Shown one piece after another: positions 14,273 to 14,578 of a DNA stretch of 14,578 nt. The translations under genes were made by a program, and so were the position numbers. The notes under the pieces are model-generated. The model did not search any database. It was not told the origin of the DNA and saw only the letters and a list, made by a program, of their open reading frames with translations. Source of the stretch: Acetobacteraceae bacterium (lineage in GTDB: Bacteria > Pseudomonadota > Alphaproteobacteria > Acetobacterales > Acetobacteraceae); NCBI GenBank assembly GCA_947476855.1, contig CANJSR010000066.1, forward strand, positions 1 to 14,578, read 5' to 3'. The first letter of the stretch is position 1. The number at the start of each line of letters is the position of its first letter.

Positions 14273-14578
14273 TCAGGCCGGCGTGAAGAACGGCATTTGC
14301 GGGCCGCCGTCCTCGGTCTGGATCCACGTCAGCTTGACGTCCATGCCGATCTTTACGTCCTTCGGGTCGCATCCGACGATGTTGGTCATCATCTTCGGCC
14401 CTTCGGCGAGTTCGACATAGGCGATGACGTAGGGCGGGTTGGCCCGTTCCATCACGCTGTAGGTGTAGACCTTGCCCTTGCCGGAGACTTCCTTCCATTC
14501 AACCGCACCCAGGGTGAACGGGGAGATCCCGCGCGGGTACCAGATGAACTTCTTGGTGTCGACGCACTGCGGCAGCAC
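14273..14578 (-). CDS. DUF35 OB-fold (Zn-ribbon-related) protein, N-terminus missing
   Basis: The last 101 codons of a leftward gene are present; it extends past the right edge, and the methionine at the edge need not be its start. The fold is that of the DUF35 OB-fold proteins, which often act beside thiolases, ketosynthases or acyl-CoA enzymes (ChsH2- and BbsA-like). Seen are VEWKEVSGKGKVYTYSVMERANPPYVIAYVELAEGP, MMTNIVGCDPKDVKIGMDVKLTW, and the end PFFTPA. The N-terminal rubredoxin-like zinc ribbon normally has two Cys pairs. Here only one Cys (QCVDTKKF) is visible and the second pair is replaced by WYPRGISPFTLG, so zinc binding is probably lost. The context supports acyl-CoA metabolism. 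A strong terminator follows. Confidence 0.82.
   Translation of the reverse strand: MLPQCVDTKKFIWYPRGISPFTLGAVEWKEVSGKGKVYTYSVMERANPPYVIAYVELAEGPKMMTNIVGCDPKDVKIGMDVKLTWIQTEDGGPQMPFFTPA

Noticed and set aside
1..14578. CRISPR arrays, tRNA or rRNA genes, transposases, toxin-antitoxin or defence genes
   Set aside because: No periodic short repeats, no cloverleaf-like sequences and no recognisable mobile-element or defence proteins were found in any frame.

Overview
The window is dense, high-GC bacterial DNA with ten complete genes and two partial ones, almost no spacer DNA, and several ATGA-type translational overlaps. Protein-level features (short SbmA/BacA-type transporter, MlaF, RadA, CoA-transferase, LLM flavin oxidoreductases) and codon use suggest an alphaproteobacterium, plausibly of the Rhodospirillales/Acetobacteraceae. 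That placement is an inference from recall, not a search. I saw no tRNA, rRNA, CRISPR, insertion sequence or integrase, and no gene-free stretch longer than about 125 bases.

Left part (1-4672). The tail of a luciferase-like oxidoreductase on + is separated by a hairpin from a leftward block. In transcription order the block is an mlaF-type ABC ATPase, a small secreted protein, a short SbmA/BacA-like peptide transporter, radA/sms and a beta-carbonic anhydrase. Spacing is tight between mlaF and the secreted protein (3 bases) and between sbmA and radA (5 bases).

Middle part (4786-10161). This is the most unusual region. Two paralogous two-gene cassettes lie in tandem on +. In each, a 567-residue protein fuses a periplasmic amino-acid-type solute-binding domain to an ABC permease domain, and a 200-205-residue second permease overlaps its stop codon. 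A PrmC/HemK-like methyltransferase gene sits between the cassettes and overlaps the start of the second one. No amino-acid-type ABC ATPase gene is present, and all four permease domains look shortened where the cytoplasmic EAA (ATPase-coupling) loop should be. This may be a divergent or ATPase-independent relative of polar amino acid importers.

Right part (10172-14578). A leftward set contains a 615-residue polytopic membrane protein (perhaps a GT-C-type glycosyltransferase), a class III CoA-transferase, a second LLM oxidoreductase with a strong ribosome binding site, and an incomplete DUF35/OB-fold protein followed by a strong intrinsic terminator. The last three suggest acyl-CoA catabolism. 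The first partial gene of the window is also an LLM oxidoreductase, so that chemistry flanks the transporter region on both sides.
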